Source of the DNA: Psychrobacter sp. APC 3426
GTDB lineage: Bacteria > Pseudomonadota > Gammaproteobacteria > Pseudomonadales > Moraxellaceae
Direction of reading: 5' to 3'
NCBI RefSeq assembly: GCF_030408035.1
Contig: NZ_JASDCF010000023.1
Location: forward strand, 1 to 52,107
DNA length: 52,107 nt
In this document: positions 25,923 to 35,074 of the stretch, one piece after another
Layout of the letters: each line of letters begins with the position of its first letter
Numbering within the stretch: position 1 is the stretch's first letter
The notes under the pieces: generated by a model
The model's database searches: none
The model's input: the letters and a program-made list of their open reading frames with translations, nothing else
What the model was told of the DNA's origin: nothing
Translations under genes and position numbers: made by a program

Positions 25923-27620
25923 ATGATGCCGAATAAACCTTGGCTTGCCAATTATCCCAATGGTGTACCTAAGACTATCAACCCAGATAGATATAGCAGC
26001 ATAATGGAGCTGTACGAAGAATGTTTTGACCGTTTTCGTCTGCACCCGATGAGTATCTGTATGGGCGTTACCCATACTTATAATGATATTGATGACGCCT
26101 CAATGGCGATTGCTGCGTGGTTGCAAGCTCAAGGACTGCCACAAGGTAGTGTCGTGGCGCTGATGATGCCAAACGTACCGCAGTATCTGCCAACCATGAT
26201 TGGTATTCTGCGTGCAGGATACGTCTGCACTCCAGTCAACCCACTCTATACAGGCCGCGAACTGCGCCATCAGCTTAATGACTCTGGTGCTCAGGTTATT
26301 TTTGTGGTCGATAACTTTGCCCAAGCCCTTGAGCAAGTGATTGGCGAGACCAACATCAAACGTATTGTCCTATCAAAGATGGGCGATATGATGGGTCTTA
26401 AAGGTATTTTGGTTAATACCATTATTCGTCAAGTAAAACGTCTGGTACCTAAGTACAAGCTCAATGACCCTAAATATCAAGTCACTAAGTTTCCTGATGT
26501 GCTAAAAAAAGGCAAAAACCTACCCTTTCAAAAACCAAAAATGTCACTCGATCAAAAGGCGTTTTTGCAATATACCGGTGGTACCACTGGTCTATCAAAA
26601 GGTGCCATTTTATCGCAGCGTAACATCGTGGCAGCTGCCATGCAGTCAGAAGCTTGGACACGACCCATCACCTCCGAGATTAACGAGGTTTATATTAATA
26701 TGGTCATGGCGTTGCCGCTGTATCATATTTTTGCCTTTATGCTGAGCTCGCTTGGTATGCGTGCAGGCTATACCTTTATCCTAGTACCCAATCCACGTGA
26801 TATCCCCGGATTTATCAAAACCTTATCAAAACAGCCGTTCCATATCTTCCCTGCGGTTAATACCTTGTTTAAAGGGTTACTCGATCATCCAAACTTTAAA
26901 AACCTTGATTTTAGCTCACTGCGTATCTCACAAGCAGGGGGCATGGCCGCCACTGAACAGACAGCGACACGTTGGCTAGAGACCACTGGGTGCGCGATGA
27001 TTGAAGGTTGGGGTATGACTGAAGGTGTCGCAGTAGGTACAGCCAACGTCATCACTGACCGTAAGTTCAATGGTACCATTGGTGTTCCAGTCCCTAGTGT
27101 TGATGCTATCGTTATCGACGATGAGGGCAATCGCGTCGGTACCAATGAAGCGGGCGAGCTGTGCGTCAAAGGCCCTAACGTCACCTCAGGTTATTTAAAT
27201 AGAGACAGCAGTGATGACTTTACCAGTGATGGCTATTTCCGTACGGGTGATATCGTTAGCATGGACGAGAAAGGTTACTTTAGACTGCTAGATCGCAAAA
27301 AAGACATGATTCTAGTCTCGGGTTTCAACGTCTTCCCAAATGAGATTGAGTCAGTCATGCTTGATTGTGAAGGTATTGTTGACTGTGCGGTTATCGGTAT
27401 CCCTGATGAGCATCAAGGTGAAGCAGTCAAAATCTATGTCGTCCCTGCGGACAACAATGTCACCAAAAATTCTATTAAAGAATTTGCGCTAGATAACTTA
27501 ACGGGCTATAAATGCCCGCGTCATATTGAGTTTGTGACTGAACTACCAAAGAGTAACGTGGGTAAAGTGCTGCGTCAAAAATTGCGCGAAAAGCACAACG
27601 CTGACTATCCTCGAGTATAA
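25923..27620 (+). CDS. fadD: Long-chain fatty acid CoA ligase (first tandem copy)
   Basis: An ATP-dependent acyl-CoA synthetase of 565 residues that activates long-chain fatty acids for beta-oxidation or lipid synthesis. Adenylate-forming motifs are YTGGTTGLSKGA (from Y217), EGWGMTEG, GYFRTGDI, DRKKDMILVSGFNVFPNEIE and the C-terminal lysine region KSNVGKVLRQKLR. AAGGA lies eight bases before the first of two adjacent ATG codons. The length matches E. coli FadD (561). It is about 85% identical by eye to the next gene and ends at a terminator. Distinct roles for the two copies (chain length or regulation) are possible but not visible. Confidence 0.93.
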   Translation: MMPNKPWLANYPNGVPKTINPDRYSSIMELYEECFDRFRLHPMSICMGVTHTYNDIDDASMAIAAWLQAQGLPQGSVVALMMPNVPQYLPTMIGILRAGYVCTPVNPLYTGRELRHQLNDSGAQVIFVVDNFAQALEQVIGETNIKRIVLSKMGDMMGLKGILVNTIIRQVKRLVPKYKLNDPKYQVTKFPDVLKKGKNLPFQKPKMSLDQKAFLQYTGGTTGLSKGAILSQRNIVAAAMQSEAWTRPITSEINEVYINMVMALPLYHIFAFMLSSLGMRAGYTFILVPNPRDIPGFIKTLSKQPFHIFPAVNTLFKGLLDHPNFKNLDFSSLRISQAGGMAATEQTATRWLETTGCAMIEGWGMTEGVAVGTANVITDRKFNGTIGVPVPSVDAIVIDDEGNRVGTNEAGELCVKGPNVTSGYLNRDSSDDFTSDGYFRTGDIVSMDEKGYFRLLDRKKDMILVSGFNVFPNEIESVMLDCEGIVDCAVIGIPDEHQGEAVKIYVVPADNNVTKNSIKEFALDNLTGYKCPRHIEFVTELPKSNVGKVLRQKLREKHNADYPRV

Positions 27621-28342
27621 GTAACTCCTACTCTCTCGATATAAGCGTCAGCTAAGTTAAACAAATTAATATGGGCAAGACTGCTTCATCGTAGCTTATG
27701 AGTAAAAAGCTTATGTACACAAACACTCTGCATCGATTGCAGGGTGTTTTTTGTTCCCTATTAGGACACGCTCTAGCAATAAACTAACCTCACTATACTC
27801 TTACCTTTTTTTTACTATATGTTATTGAGAGATGTGTATTTCTCAACATAGACCCTAAAACTCAATACTTCTTTTAGCGCCTATTAGCAGCTCATCTATC
27901 CTTAATAACCACTCATCATTTTTTTCTTGCAACACATATTATTTTATTAATCAAATTTATATCTGCACTGCGAAGTTCTAGTATGTTGATACCGATTAAA
28001 GTTGTAGTTGTGTTAATGTATTGCCGAAATATGTCACTGGTTATTCTGTTGCTTTAATTAATGGAATTCCTAGTTAAAACAACAGAATATTGTCGTTTTT
28101 CAGTGCCTATATTTTATAAGTACGCTATTGAATAGTCGCTACTTAAATAGCCATTTAATCTACTGAGAGAGTTGCTTTTAGTAGTTAAATATCATTGTAC
28201 GAAGGCCACCATATGTTAGCAGTCAGTTATAGATAGGATAGCACTCAACGATAATACTCATGCAATATCGAGATATCGCTGACAGGGATGTGACTACTTT
28301 CTTATAGAACCTTAACTTATATCAAAATTAAGGACGCTAAAT
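27621..28342 (+). promoter_or_regulatory. Region between the fadD copies, with duplicated upstream segment B
   Basis: 722 bp with no gene. The first part holds the fadD1 terminator (27721-27752). From about 27907 (CCACTCATCATTTTTTTCTT) the sequence matches the region upstream of fadD1 in scattered blocks, down to AAGGACGCTAAATATG at the second start. The 27753-27906 stretch is AT-rich and shows nothing. Confidence 0.55.
27721..27752 (+). terminator. Rho-independent terminator after fadD1
   Basis: AAACACTCTGCA pairs with TGCAGGGTGTTT (one T:G pair) around TCGAT, followed by a T run. It lies 100 nt past the stop. Confidence 0.82.
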
Positions 28343-30043
28343 ATGACAGCAAATAAACCTTGGCTTGCTCAGTATCCATCAAATGTACCAAAGAGCATTG
28401 ACCCTGATCAGTATGAAAACCTGATAGAACTGTATGAGGACTGCTTCAATCGCTTCCGCATGCACCCGATGAGTATCTGTATGGGTGTGACACACACTTA
28501 CGGCGACGTCGATAAGGCATCGCTTGCAGTGGCAGCCTGGCTGCAGGCGCAGGGCATCCCTAAGGGCAGTGTCGTGGCGCTGATGATGCCAAACGTGCCG
28601 CAGTATCTGCCAACGATGATTGGTATTCTGCGTGCAGGTTATGTATGCACCCCTATTAACCCTCTATATACAGGTCGTGAACTGCGTCATCAATTAAATG
28701 ACTCAGGTGCTCAGGTTATATTTGTGGTGGATAACTTTGCCCAAGCCCTTGAGCAGGTCATCGACGAGACCGCCATCAAACGTATTGTCCTATCAAAAAT
28801 GGGCGATATGATGGGGCTTAAAGGTATTTTGGTTAATACGGTTATTCGTCAAGTCAAACGCTTGGTGCCTAAGTACAATCTGAATGACCCTAAATATAAT
28901 GTCACTAAATTCCCTGACGTATTAAAGAAAGGCAAAAATTTAGCGTTTCAAGCACCAAAGACCAGCTTAAGCCAAACTGCCATTTTGCAATACACTGGTG
29001 GTACGACAGGCTTATCAAAAGGTGCGGTATTGTCTCAGCGTAACGTCGTGTCAGCAGCGCTGCAGTCAGAAGCTTGGTATCGCCCTGTGACATCAGACAT
29101 CAACGAAGTATATATCAATATGGTCATGGCCTTGCCGCTGTATCATATTTTTGCCTTTATGCTTAGCTTGCTTGGTATGCGCTCAGGTTACACCTTTATA
29201 TTGGTACCGAACCCACGTGATATGCCAGGATTTGTCAAGACATTGTCAAAACAACCGTTCCATATTTTCCCAGCGGTTAACACCTTATTTAAAGGCTTGC
29301 TAGATCAGCCAAACTTTAAAGATTTGGACTTCAGCTCACTACGTATCTCACAAGCAGGTGGTATGGCTGCCACTGAGCAGACAGCCGCGCGTTGGTTAGA
29401 AGTGACCGGCTGTCCGATGATTGAAGGTTGGGGTATGACTGAAGGCGTTGCTGCAGGTACCGCTAACGTCATCACTGATCGCAAATTCAATGGCACTATT
29501 GGTATACCCGTTCCTAGTGTTGATATCATTGTGGTTGATGATAATGGAGAGCGCGTCGGACTGCATCAAGCAGGTGAGATGTGTATCAAAGGACCTAACG
29601 TCACCTCAGGCTACCTCAATAAAGACCCTAGCGAAGACTTTACCAGCGATGGTTACTTCCGTACTGGCGATATTATCAGCATGGATGAAAAGGGCTACGT
29701 TACTTTATTGGACCGTAAAAAAGACATGATTTTGGTCTCAGGTTTCAATGTATTTCCAAATGAGATTGAGTCAGTCATGCTTGATTATGATGGTATCATT
29801 GATTGTGCGGTGATTGGCATCCCTGACGAGAACCAAGGTGAAGCGGTAAAAATCTATGTCGTCCCTGCGGACAACAATGTGACGAAAAGTGATATTAGAG
29901 AGTTCGCAACAGATCACTTAACTGGCTATAAGTGTCCACGTCATATCGAGTTTGTCAGTGAGTTGCCAAAGAGTAACGTGGGTAAAATACTTCGTCAAAA
30001 ATTGCGTGAGCAGCACTTGCTGGACAATCCACAAACGCTGTAA
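28343..30043 (+). CDS. fadD: Long-chain fatty acid CoA ligase (second tandem copy)
   Basis: A 566-residue paralogue of the preceding gene with every adenylation motif kept (YTGGTTGLSKGA, EGWGMTEG, GYFRTGDI, DRKKDMILVSGFNVFPNEIE, KSNVGKILRQKLR). Differences cluster at the N-terminus, around residues 200-245 and at the C-terminus. Some blocks are nearly identical in DNA including third positions (for example 28569-28639 against 26149-26219), which points to conversion between copies. It has its own upstream region and terminator, so the two genes can be regulated separately. The last residues (HLLDNPQTL) differ from copy 1. Confidence 0.93.
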   Translation: MTANKPWLAQYPSNVPKSIDPDQYENLIELYEDCFNRFRMHPMSICMGVTHTYGDVDKASLAVAAWLQAQGIPKGSVVALMMPNVPQYLPTMIGILRAGYVCTPINPLYTGRELRHQLNDSGAQVIFVVDNFAQALEQVIDETAIKRIVLSKMGDMMGLKGILVNTVIRQVKRLVPKYNLNDPKYNVTKFPDVLKKGKNLAFQAPKTSLSQTAILQYTGGTTGLSKGAVLSQRNVVSAALQSEAWYRPVTSDINEVYINMVMALPLYHIFAFMLSLLGMRSGYTFILVPNPRDMPGFVKTLSKQPFHIFPAVNTLFKGLLDQPNFKDLDFSSLRISQAGGMAATEQTAARWLEVTGCPMIEGWGMTEGVAAGTANVITDRKFNGTIGIPVPSVDIIVVDDNGERVGLHQAGEMCIKGPNVTSGYLNKDPSEDFTSDGYFRTGDIISMDEKGYVTLLDRKKDMILVSGFNVFPNEIESVMLDYDGIIDCAVIGIPDENQGEAVKIYVVPADNNVTKSDIREFATDHLTGYKCPRHIEFVSELPKSNVGKILRQKLREQHLLDNPQTL

Positions 30044-30063
30044 CCGTGATTTTTAATAGTCAT

Positions 30064-30091
30064 TGATTACTGATTACTGATTACTGATAAC
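30064..30091 (+). repeat. Short tandem repeat, 7-bp unit
   Basis: Three perfect copies of TGATTAC (30064-30084) and a fourth with one change (TGATAAC). It sits just after the second fadD stop; too short for an obvious function. Confidence 0.7.
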
Positions 30092-30149
30092 ATTAAAGTT
30101 AGCGGTTATTTTCAGGGTATCAGGGTCAATTTATTAAGAGCCGTCAATG

Positions 30150-30185
30150 AAAAAGCCCTCCATATTTTGACATGGAGGGCTTTTT
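30150..30185 (+). terminator. Rho-independent terminator after fadD2
   Basis: AAAAAGCCCTCCAT pairs perfectly with ATGGAGGGCTTTTT around an eight-base loop, followed by more T. The A run on the 5' side would also let it work for the convergent SDR gene. Confidence 0.88.
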
Positions 30186-30187
30186 GT

Positions 30188-30295
30188 TATAGTCAAGGAA
30201 TTTTAAAATCGCTACAAGGCGACCGACCGCAGATAGTACACTAAGTACATCTAGGGCGGGTAACACCGTAGCGATTTAAAAGTGCTCCGACTATA
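30188..30295. repeat. Small MITE-like inverted-repeat element, 108 bp
   Basis: Outer ends TATAGTC (30188-30194) and GACTATA (30289-30295) and inner arms TTTTAAAATCGCTAC (30201-30215) and GTAGCGATTTAAAA (30268-30281) form a nested inverted repeat with about 50 bp between. The left arm recurs at 19515-19542 with the same spacing, so this is a dispersed family and not a one-off hairpin. It has no coding capacity. Confidence 0.6.
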
Positions 30296-30324
30296 GCTAT
30301 TATTTATATATTGTCATAAAGAGG

Positions 30325-31194
30325 CTAGCTTAACTTATTGATAACCTGCAAAGGTAGATGCTTCATAGCCTTGCCAACCATTGACCATGGCAAGCTTGGC
30401 ACACAGGCTTCTTCCACGCCTGCTTCAATCGCGGCCACAATGGCTTGGGTGCCTGTATCTGCATCGACTTCGAATGGTAGTGGCTTAGAGCCTTCGTTGA
30501 TTTCTGTACGAATATAACCCGGATAAATCGTAGACACCTTAATAGGCAGCTTGGTCAAGAGCATATCAGCACGAATCCCTTCTGCCAAATGAGCCAATCC
30601 AGCCTTACTGGCACCATAGGTCGTCAAATGTCTCGGCAGACCTCGCATCGCAGACATACTCGATATGACGACAAGATGACCGCTATTTTGTGCACGAAAG
30701 ATGTTCATTGCAGCCTCACACTGGGCCAATGCTGATATAAAATTGATATCAGCAGTGCGGCGATTGGTCTCAAAATGACCTTTACCAATGCGGCGACTGT
30801 CGCCAATACCTGCATTGACCACCACGCGATCAATACCACCAAAATCCTCTGCAAAGGTGTCGAACACTGTAAAAATCGCCTCATAGTCGCTGACATCTAG
30901 AGCGCGGTATTCGACACGGATATTAGGATAGGTTGCCATCAGATCCGACTTTAAACTTTCTAAACGGTCAGTACGGCGGGCACAAATAGCGAGATTGTAG
31001 CCGAGTTTGGCAAAGAGTCTTGCCATCCCCTCGCCTAAGCCTGAGCTAGCCCCTGTGATTAATACCGTTTTATCTTGCCCAGCCTGCTGCTTATTTAAGT
31101 CGTTTAAGTAACGTGCTGGTTGAATGGCACTAAATACTTGGTTTTTGCTTTGATTGGCACTTCTGGTAACTAAGCTTATTAATTTGTTTTGCAT
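30325..31194 (-). CDS. SDR family oxidoreductase
   Basis: A 289-residue NAD(P)-dependent short-chain dehydrogenase/reductase. The classical motifs are TGASSGLGEGMARLF (cofactor loop, about 43-57), the NAG motif in VVNAGIGDS, a Ser in VVISSMSAMRG and the catalytic YGASK. CARRTDRL after beta-strand 2 suggests NADP preference. About 35 residues precede the fold. The C-terminal PLPFEVDADTGTQAIVAAIEAG and WSMVGKAMKHLPLQVINKL suggest membrane-associated lipid or fatty-acid substrates. It lies in the same orientation as the phosphatase-like, APH-like and acyl-CoA dehydrogenase genes upstream, a combination seen in other gammaproteobacteria, so a role in acyl-chain metabolism is likely but inferred. 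Confidence 0.85.
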   Translation of the reverse strand: MQNKLISLVTRSANQSKNQVFSAIQPARYLNDLNKQQAGQDKTVLITGASSGLGEGMARLFAKLGYNLAICARRTDRLESLKSDLMATYPNIRVEYRALDVSDYEAIFTVFDTFAEDFGGIDRVVVNAGIGDSRRIGKGHFETNRRTADINFISALAQCEAAMNIFRAQNSGHLVVISSMSAMRGLPRHLTTYGASKAGLAHLAEGIRADMLLTKLPIKVSTIYPGYIRTEINEGSKPLPFEVDADTGTQAIVAAIEAGVEEACVPSLPWSMVGKAMKHLPLQVINKLS

Positions 31195-31326
31195 AAAAAG
31201 TCCTTTTTAGATTACGAACCCATAGATGATTATTGGCTTACTTATGATAGCTATTAATGGATAAATGAGAGCTATTTTTCGATTCTCATGGTTTTTTCGA
31301 TAAGCATCGTGTTAATAACACCTTTT

Positions 31327-32082
31327 TTATCGCCATGTCACAAAGCGCTTGCCTTCAGAAAACAGATGACTATATTCATTCAGAGATAGTAAGCGCGTAC
31401 GGTCATTTTTAAGCGTCAGAGACGTCACGCCAGTATTGACCAAGCTTTTATTGATTTGATAAGCGGTTGAACTGCCTTGTTGCAATAACTGTGCGGTGAT
31501 AGCAGCAATGATACCGCCCGAGGTAAAGACCAGCACTGTATCATCACGACCCAACTGTAAGTGAGCAACTTGCAGACGCACTTGCTCAAGCGCTTGCTTT
31601 GCTCGCTCACTAAACTGCACCCAGCTCTCGATATAGTCACTATCGTTATCACCTGCATGCCAGCGCTGCATCGCCGCATCAAACAGCTCAGCTAACCGCG
31701 TAGCAGGCACTTCTGCTTGCGCAATCTCAGCTGCGATTGCCGCGCGATTGCCAAAAGCAGGATTGGACTTTATTAACACATCTTTATGATTAAATTCATC
31801 AAACTGTGGCAGCACATAACTATCAGGCTGATTGATATCAATTGCAGGCGTGTAAGGCTTTTCAGTTTCATCCACAGCCGACTGATAACGCTCCCAAAAA
31901 TGCCGTGCTGAGTCCTGTTGCCTGACCAAGCTACCAGTAAAAATCGCATCGATGCGGCGCTGCGTGCTTGCATAGTGTTGACCGAGCATTTGCGCTTGCA
32001 TACCGCCAAGCTTTGAGAGCTGATCGTAATTTTCTTGTCCAAAGGATGCCTGACCATGACGGGCTAGAAGAATGGTTGTCAT
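31327..32082 (-). CDS. Histidine phosphatase-family protein
   Basis: A 251-residue member of the phosphoglycerate-mutase-like branch. The phosphohistidine motif is R8-H9-G10 in LLARHGQASFG, and the second Arg is in GSLVRQQDSA. The position normally holding the second active-site His (usual pattern V.SHGG) reads VFTSGGIIAAI, so a Ser stands in its place. This may change activity toward a different phosphoester or reduce it. No signal peptide. It lies between the SDR and APH-like genes with about 80-130 nt gaps, on the same strand, and is probably co-transcribed with them. The substrate is unknown. Confidence 0.8.
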   Translation of the reverse strand: MTTILLARHGQASFGQENYDQLSKLGGMQAQMLGQHYASTQRRIDAIFTGSLVRQQDSARHFWERYQSAVDETEKPYTPAIDINQPDSYVLPQFDEFNHKDVLIKSNPAFGNRAAIAAEIAQAEVPATRLAELFDAAMQRWHAGDNDSDYIESWVQFSERAKQALEQVRLQVAHLQLGRDDTVLVFTSGGIIAAITAQLLQQGSSTAYQINKSLVNTGVTSLTLKNDRTRLLSLNEYSHLFSEGKRFVTWR

Positions 32083-32162
32083 AAAACACTGCCTTTTATC
32101 ATAATTTTTACATGCGGTTTTAACCTGCCGTTTTCTACAGCATTTGCATACAGAATAAACAA

Positions 32163-33446
32163 TTACTCATCTGATGATTGCGGCGCTTTGGTAAAATAGC
32201 CTTTTGGTAAAATGCCTTTGACCACTTTCTGTACAGGAGCTGGCAATTGCTCAATCGTAGCAGCATCGATACCAATCTCTTTTAATTGTGGCTGCACATA
32301 AGTATTGAATAACGCCTCACCTTCGTACTGCGCAATCAGCTTGAGACATTTAGCATGTAGTACATGGACGATGAGCCAAAAGTTCTTAAACGCTGGATTG
32401 GTGGTTTGTTTATGATAATAACGATAGTAAATTTGCTGCACAATACTCGCTAAACGGAACAGACCGAACACCTCATAAAACGTCCAATTGTCTATCTTAA
32501 GACCCGATTGCTGCAGATAATAGTCAACCACTTCATCACGGGTCATCATACCTTTTAAATGCGTTGGCTGACGGCGTGACTGCTGCATAATGATGTTGTC
32601 ATCTTCTTCGACCCAATAAGCCAATGCACTCCCCAAATCCATTAAAGGATCACCTAAGGTCGCCATTTCCCAATCGAGTACGCCAATGACCTTGGTCGGA
32701 TCAGTGGCATCCAAAATCACATTATCAAAGCGCCAGTCATTATGAATGAGGCAAGTCTTACTATCAGCAGGCGTATGCTTATTCAGCCATTGACGAACTA
32801 AGCCAAAGCTAGGGACGTTTGGTGTTTTGGCCTTGACATAACGCTTATCCCAGCCAGTCACTTGGCGCTCGCAGTACCCTTCACCGCGTCCAAGGCTGAC
32901 CAAGTCAGGATGCTCTTTATAATCGATTTGATGTAAGTCAACCAACGCATCAATGACATTGGTACATAAGGCGCGCGTCTGCTCTACATCTAAATCGATG
33001 CCTTTTGGCAAATTGGCACGAGGAATGATACCTTCCATGCGCTCCATGACATAAAAGTCGACACCGATGACAGATTCATCAGTGCATAGCGCGACCATTT
33101 TAGGCACATAAGGATAGGCATCTTTTAAGGATTTTTGTACGGTATATTCACGTACCATATCGTGCGCTGATTTGGCTTTAGTGCCTTTTGGCGGACGGCG
33201 TAAAATTAAATCTTGTTCTGTGCCCTCACCTTCATACTGCAAGCGATAGGTCCAGTTTGAAGCACCGCCAGAGAATTGAGTAACGGTTGGCTCGCCTTCT
33301 ATATCAACACCTTGCTCGCGTAGCCAATTGCTGACCGCTTGTGCGTCAAGCTCTTCACCTTCGCGCACTTCGCCACCTTTATCCAAGACTTTATTAAGTG
33401 TTTGATGGTCATTGTCAGTATTGTTGGCATGATTGTCAGTTGCCAT
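32163..33446 (-). CDS. APH-like phosphotransferase associated with acyl-CoA dehydrogenase
   Basis: A 427-residue protein with the aminoglycoside-phosphotransferase fold. The catalytic loop is LIHNDWRFDNVILD (His-Asp and Asn in place) and the metal-binding Asp is in GVLDWEMATLGDPLMDLG. N-terminal GGASNWTYRL and LILRRPP are the nucleotide-binding segments. This matches the kinase-like domain of human ACAD10/ACAD11, whose bacterial counterparts are separate genes beside an acyl-CoA dehydrogenase, as here (gap about 110 nt). In those proteins the kinase phosphorylates 4-hydroxyacyl-CoA so that the dehydrogenase partner can process it. That function is inferred from the family and neighbours. Not an antibiotic-resistance gene. 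Confidence 0.82.
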   Translation of the reverse strand: MATDNHANNTDNDHQTLNKVLDKGGEVREGEELDAQAVSNWLREQGVDIEGEPTVTQFSGGASNWTYRLQYEGEGTEQDLILRRPPKGTKAKSAHDMVREYTVQKSLKDAYPYVPKMVALCTDESVIGVDFYVMERMEGIIPRANLPKGIDLDVEQTRALCTNVIDALVDLHQIDYKEHPDLVSLGRGEGYCERQVTGWDKRYVKAKTPNVPSFGLVRQWLNKHTPADSKTCLIHNDWRFDNVILDATDPTKVIGVLDWEMATLGDPLMDLGSALAYWVEEDDNIIMQQSRRQPTHLKGMMTRDEVVDYYLQQSGLKIDNWTFYEVFGLFRLASIVQQIYYRYYHKQTTNPAFKNFWLIVHVLHAKCLKLIAQYEGEALFNTYVQPQLKEIGIDAATIEQLPAPVQKVVKGILPKGYFTKAPQSSDE

Positions 33447-33557
33447 GAGATGTTCCTTATCGTGTGGTCAGTTATTTTTATCAATAATTACAGTGATGAA
33501 AAATTCACTATTAACTGATTAATAGTGAATTTTTAGAGATGGTATTTTAACGTTATA

Positions 33558-34826
33558 TTACGATTTAGCAGGTTTCGACGAACGACTAAAACCTTGACGC
33601 TTAAGCTCTAGTTTCGCAATCATGGTTTTATGTACTTCATCAGGACCATCGGCTAGACGTAGCGCTCGAGCTTGAGCATAAAATGAAGGCAACATGGTAT
33701 CTTGGCAAACGCCCATACCACCATGGATTTGAATCGCCATATCGACCACTTCTTGTAATACAGTCGGTGCAACCACTTTAATCGCAGAGATTTCAGTGAG
33801 TGCTGCTTTGGTACCTTGGGCATCCATTTTCTGCGCCGCATATAAAGTCAGTAGGCGTGCTTGGTCAATCTTAATACGAGCATCGCTGATACGCTCAAAG
33901 TTACCGCCCAATTGTAGCAGTGGCTTACCAAAAGCTGTACGCTCCATGCCGCGTTTGACGGCCAGCTCTAACGACTTCTCAGCAGCGCCAATACAACGCA
34001 TGCAATGATGGATACGGCCTGGTCCTAGGCGACCTTGCGCAATCTCAAAGCCCATGCCCGGTCCACCGATAAAGTGACTGACGGGCACACGTACATCATT
34101 AAAGCTAACTTCACCATGCCCGTGCGGTGCATCATAGTCACCAAATACTTTTAGCATACGCTCGATATTGACGCCTGCCGTTTTGGCTGGCACCAACACC
34201 ATCGAGTGCTGATGATGACGGTCTTTAGTGTCATCAGGGGTATAGGCCATGACAATCAAGATATCAACCGCAGGGTCGCCCAGACCTGATGACCACCACT
34301 TGCTACCATTAATGATAATCTCATCGCCATCAACCACAGCTGTCGCTTGCATGTTGGTCGCATCACTTGATGCCACATCAGGCTCAGTCATACAAAATAC
34401 TGAACGCGTTTTACCTTCTAATATCGGCGTGAGCCACTTGTCTTGCTGCTCCTGTGTGCCATAACGCCATAGCAATTCCATATTGCCGCTATCAGGCGCA
34501 TTACAGTTGAATACGTAAGGGGCAAGTAAGCTGCGGCCAGTCAGCTCAGCAATCGGTGCATAATCGGTAACCGATAACCCAGCGCCTAGCGTGTCATCTG
34601 GCAAAAATAAATTCCAAAGACCCGCTTCACGTGCTTGTTTACGCAAGCTCTCATATTTTTCTGGCCAATGCCATTTTGTCCAATCACCGTCGGGGTTTTG
34701 CGCATGGCAGTCTGCCCAAAACTGCGCTTCGATTGGCTCGATATAGCTTTCGATAAAGGCTTTAACTTTGGCATGCATGGCTTGACCATGTTCTGTTGCC
34801 GTAAACATTAAGGTATTACTAGACAT
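33558..34826 (-). CDS. Acyl-CoA dehydrogenase (ACAD11-like)
   Basis: A 422-residue FAD enzyme. Features are FCMTEPDVASSDATNMQ and NGSKWWSSGLGDP (flavin-binding region), MVLVPAKTAGVNIERML, GPGRIHHCMRCIGAAEKSLELAVKR, and QIHGGMGVCQDTMLPSFYAQARALRLADGPDEVHKTMIA at the C-terminus. The family is that of ACAD10/11, which acts on long or branched, including 4-hydroxy, acyl-CoAs. The first gene of a four-gene minus-strand block with the APH-like, phosphatase-like and SDR genes, and so probably sets the transcription start. The block follows the tandem fadD genes, which would supply acyl-CoA. Confidence 0.9.
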   Translation of the reverse strand: MSSNTLMFTATEHGQAMHAKVKAFIESYIEPIEAQFWADCHAQNPDGDWTKWHWPEKYESLRKQAREAGLWNLFLPDDTLGAGLSVTDYAPIAELTGRSLLAPYVFNCNAPDSGNMELLWRYGTQEQQDKWLTPILEGKTRSVFCMTEPDVASSDATNMQATAVVDGDEIIINGSKWWSSGLGDPAVDILIVMAYTPDDTKDRHHQHSMVLVPAKTAGVNIERMLKVFGDYDAPHGHGEVSFNDVRVPVSHFIGGPGMGFEIAQGRLGPGRIHHCMRCIGAAEKSLELAVKRGMERTAFGKPLLQLGGNFERISDARIKIDQARLLTLYAAQKMDAQGTKAALTEISAIKVVAPTVLQEVVDMAIQIHGGMGVCQDTMLPSFYAQARALRLADGPDEVHKTMIAKLELKRQGFSRSSKPAKS

Positions 34827-34966
34827 AATGACTTCCTTTTCTTGACTTATGGTTAATGACTTTTATAAATTTCATATCGAAATTTTAATAAAATATTATA
34901 GTGTACGTACGTATACTCTCTTTTATCTGCACCATTTATAACATAGCATTTGTCATTAAACAGCAA

Positions 34967-34997
34967 AAAAGGCGCGACCCACTAGGACACGCCTTTT
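34967..34997 (-). terminator. Terminator after the sohB-like gene
   Basis: AAAAGGCGCGACC and GGACACGCCTTTT pair with two mismatches around a five-base loop; on the minus strand it is followed by a T run (CCTTTTTTG). It lies 78 nt past the sohB stop. Confidence 0.75.
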
Positions 34998-35074
34998 ACA
35001 AAATACAAACAATGCATGATTCAGTATTGAAATACCAAAAGACTAGCTGTCAAATAACATCATGATATTTATAC

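Noticed and set aside
30064..30091. Possible CRISPR or VNTR locus in the TGATTAC repeats
   Set aside because: Only three perfect 7-bp copies, no spacers and no cas genes; just a microsatellite-scale repeat.
32163..33446. Aminoglycoside resistance gene
   Set aside because: The phosphotransferase fold is shared, but sequence details and the neighbouring acyl-CoA dehydrogenase point to the ACAD-associated kinase family.
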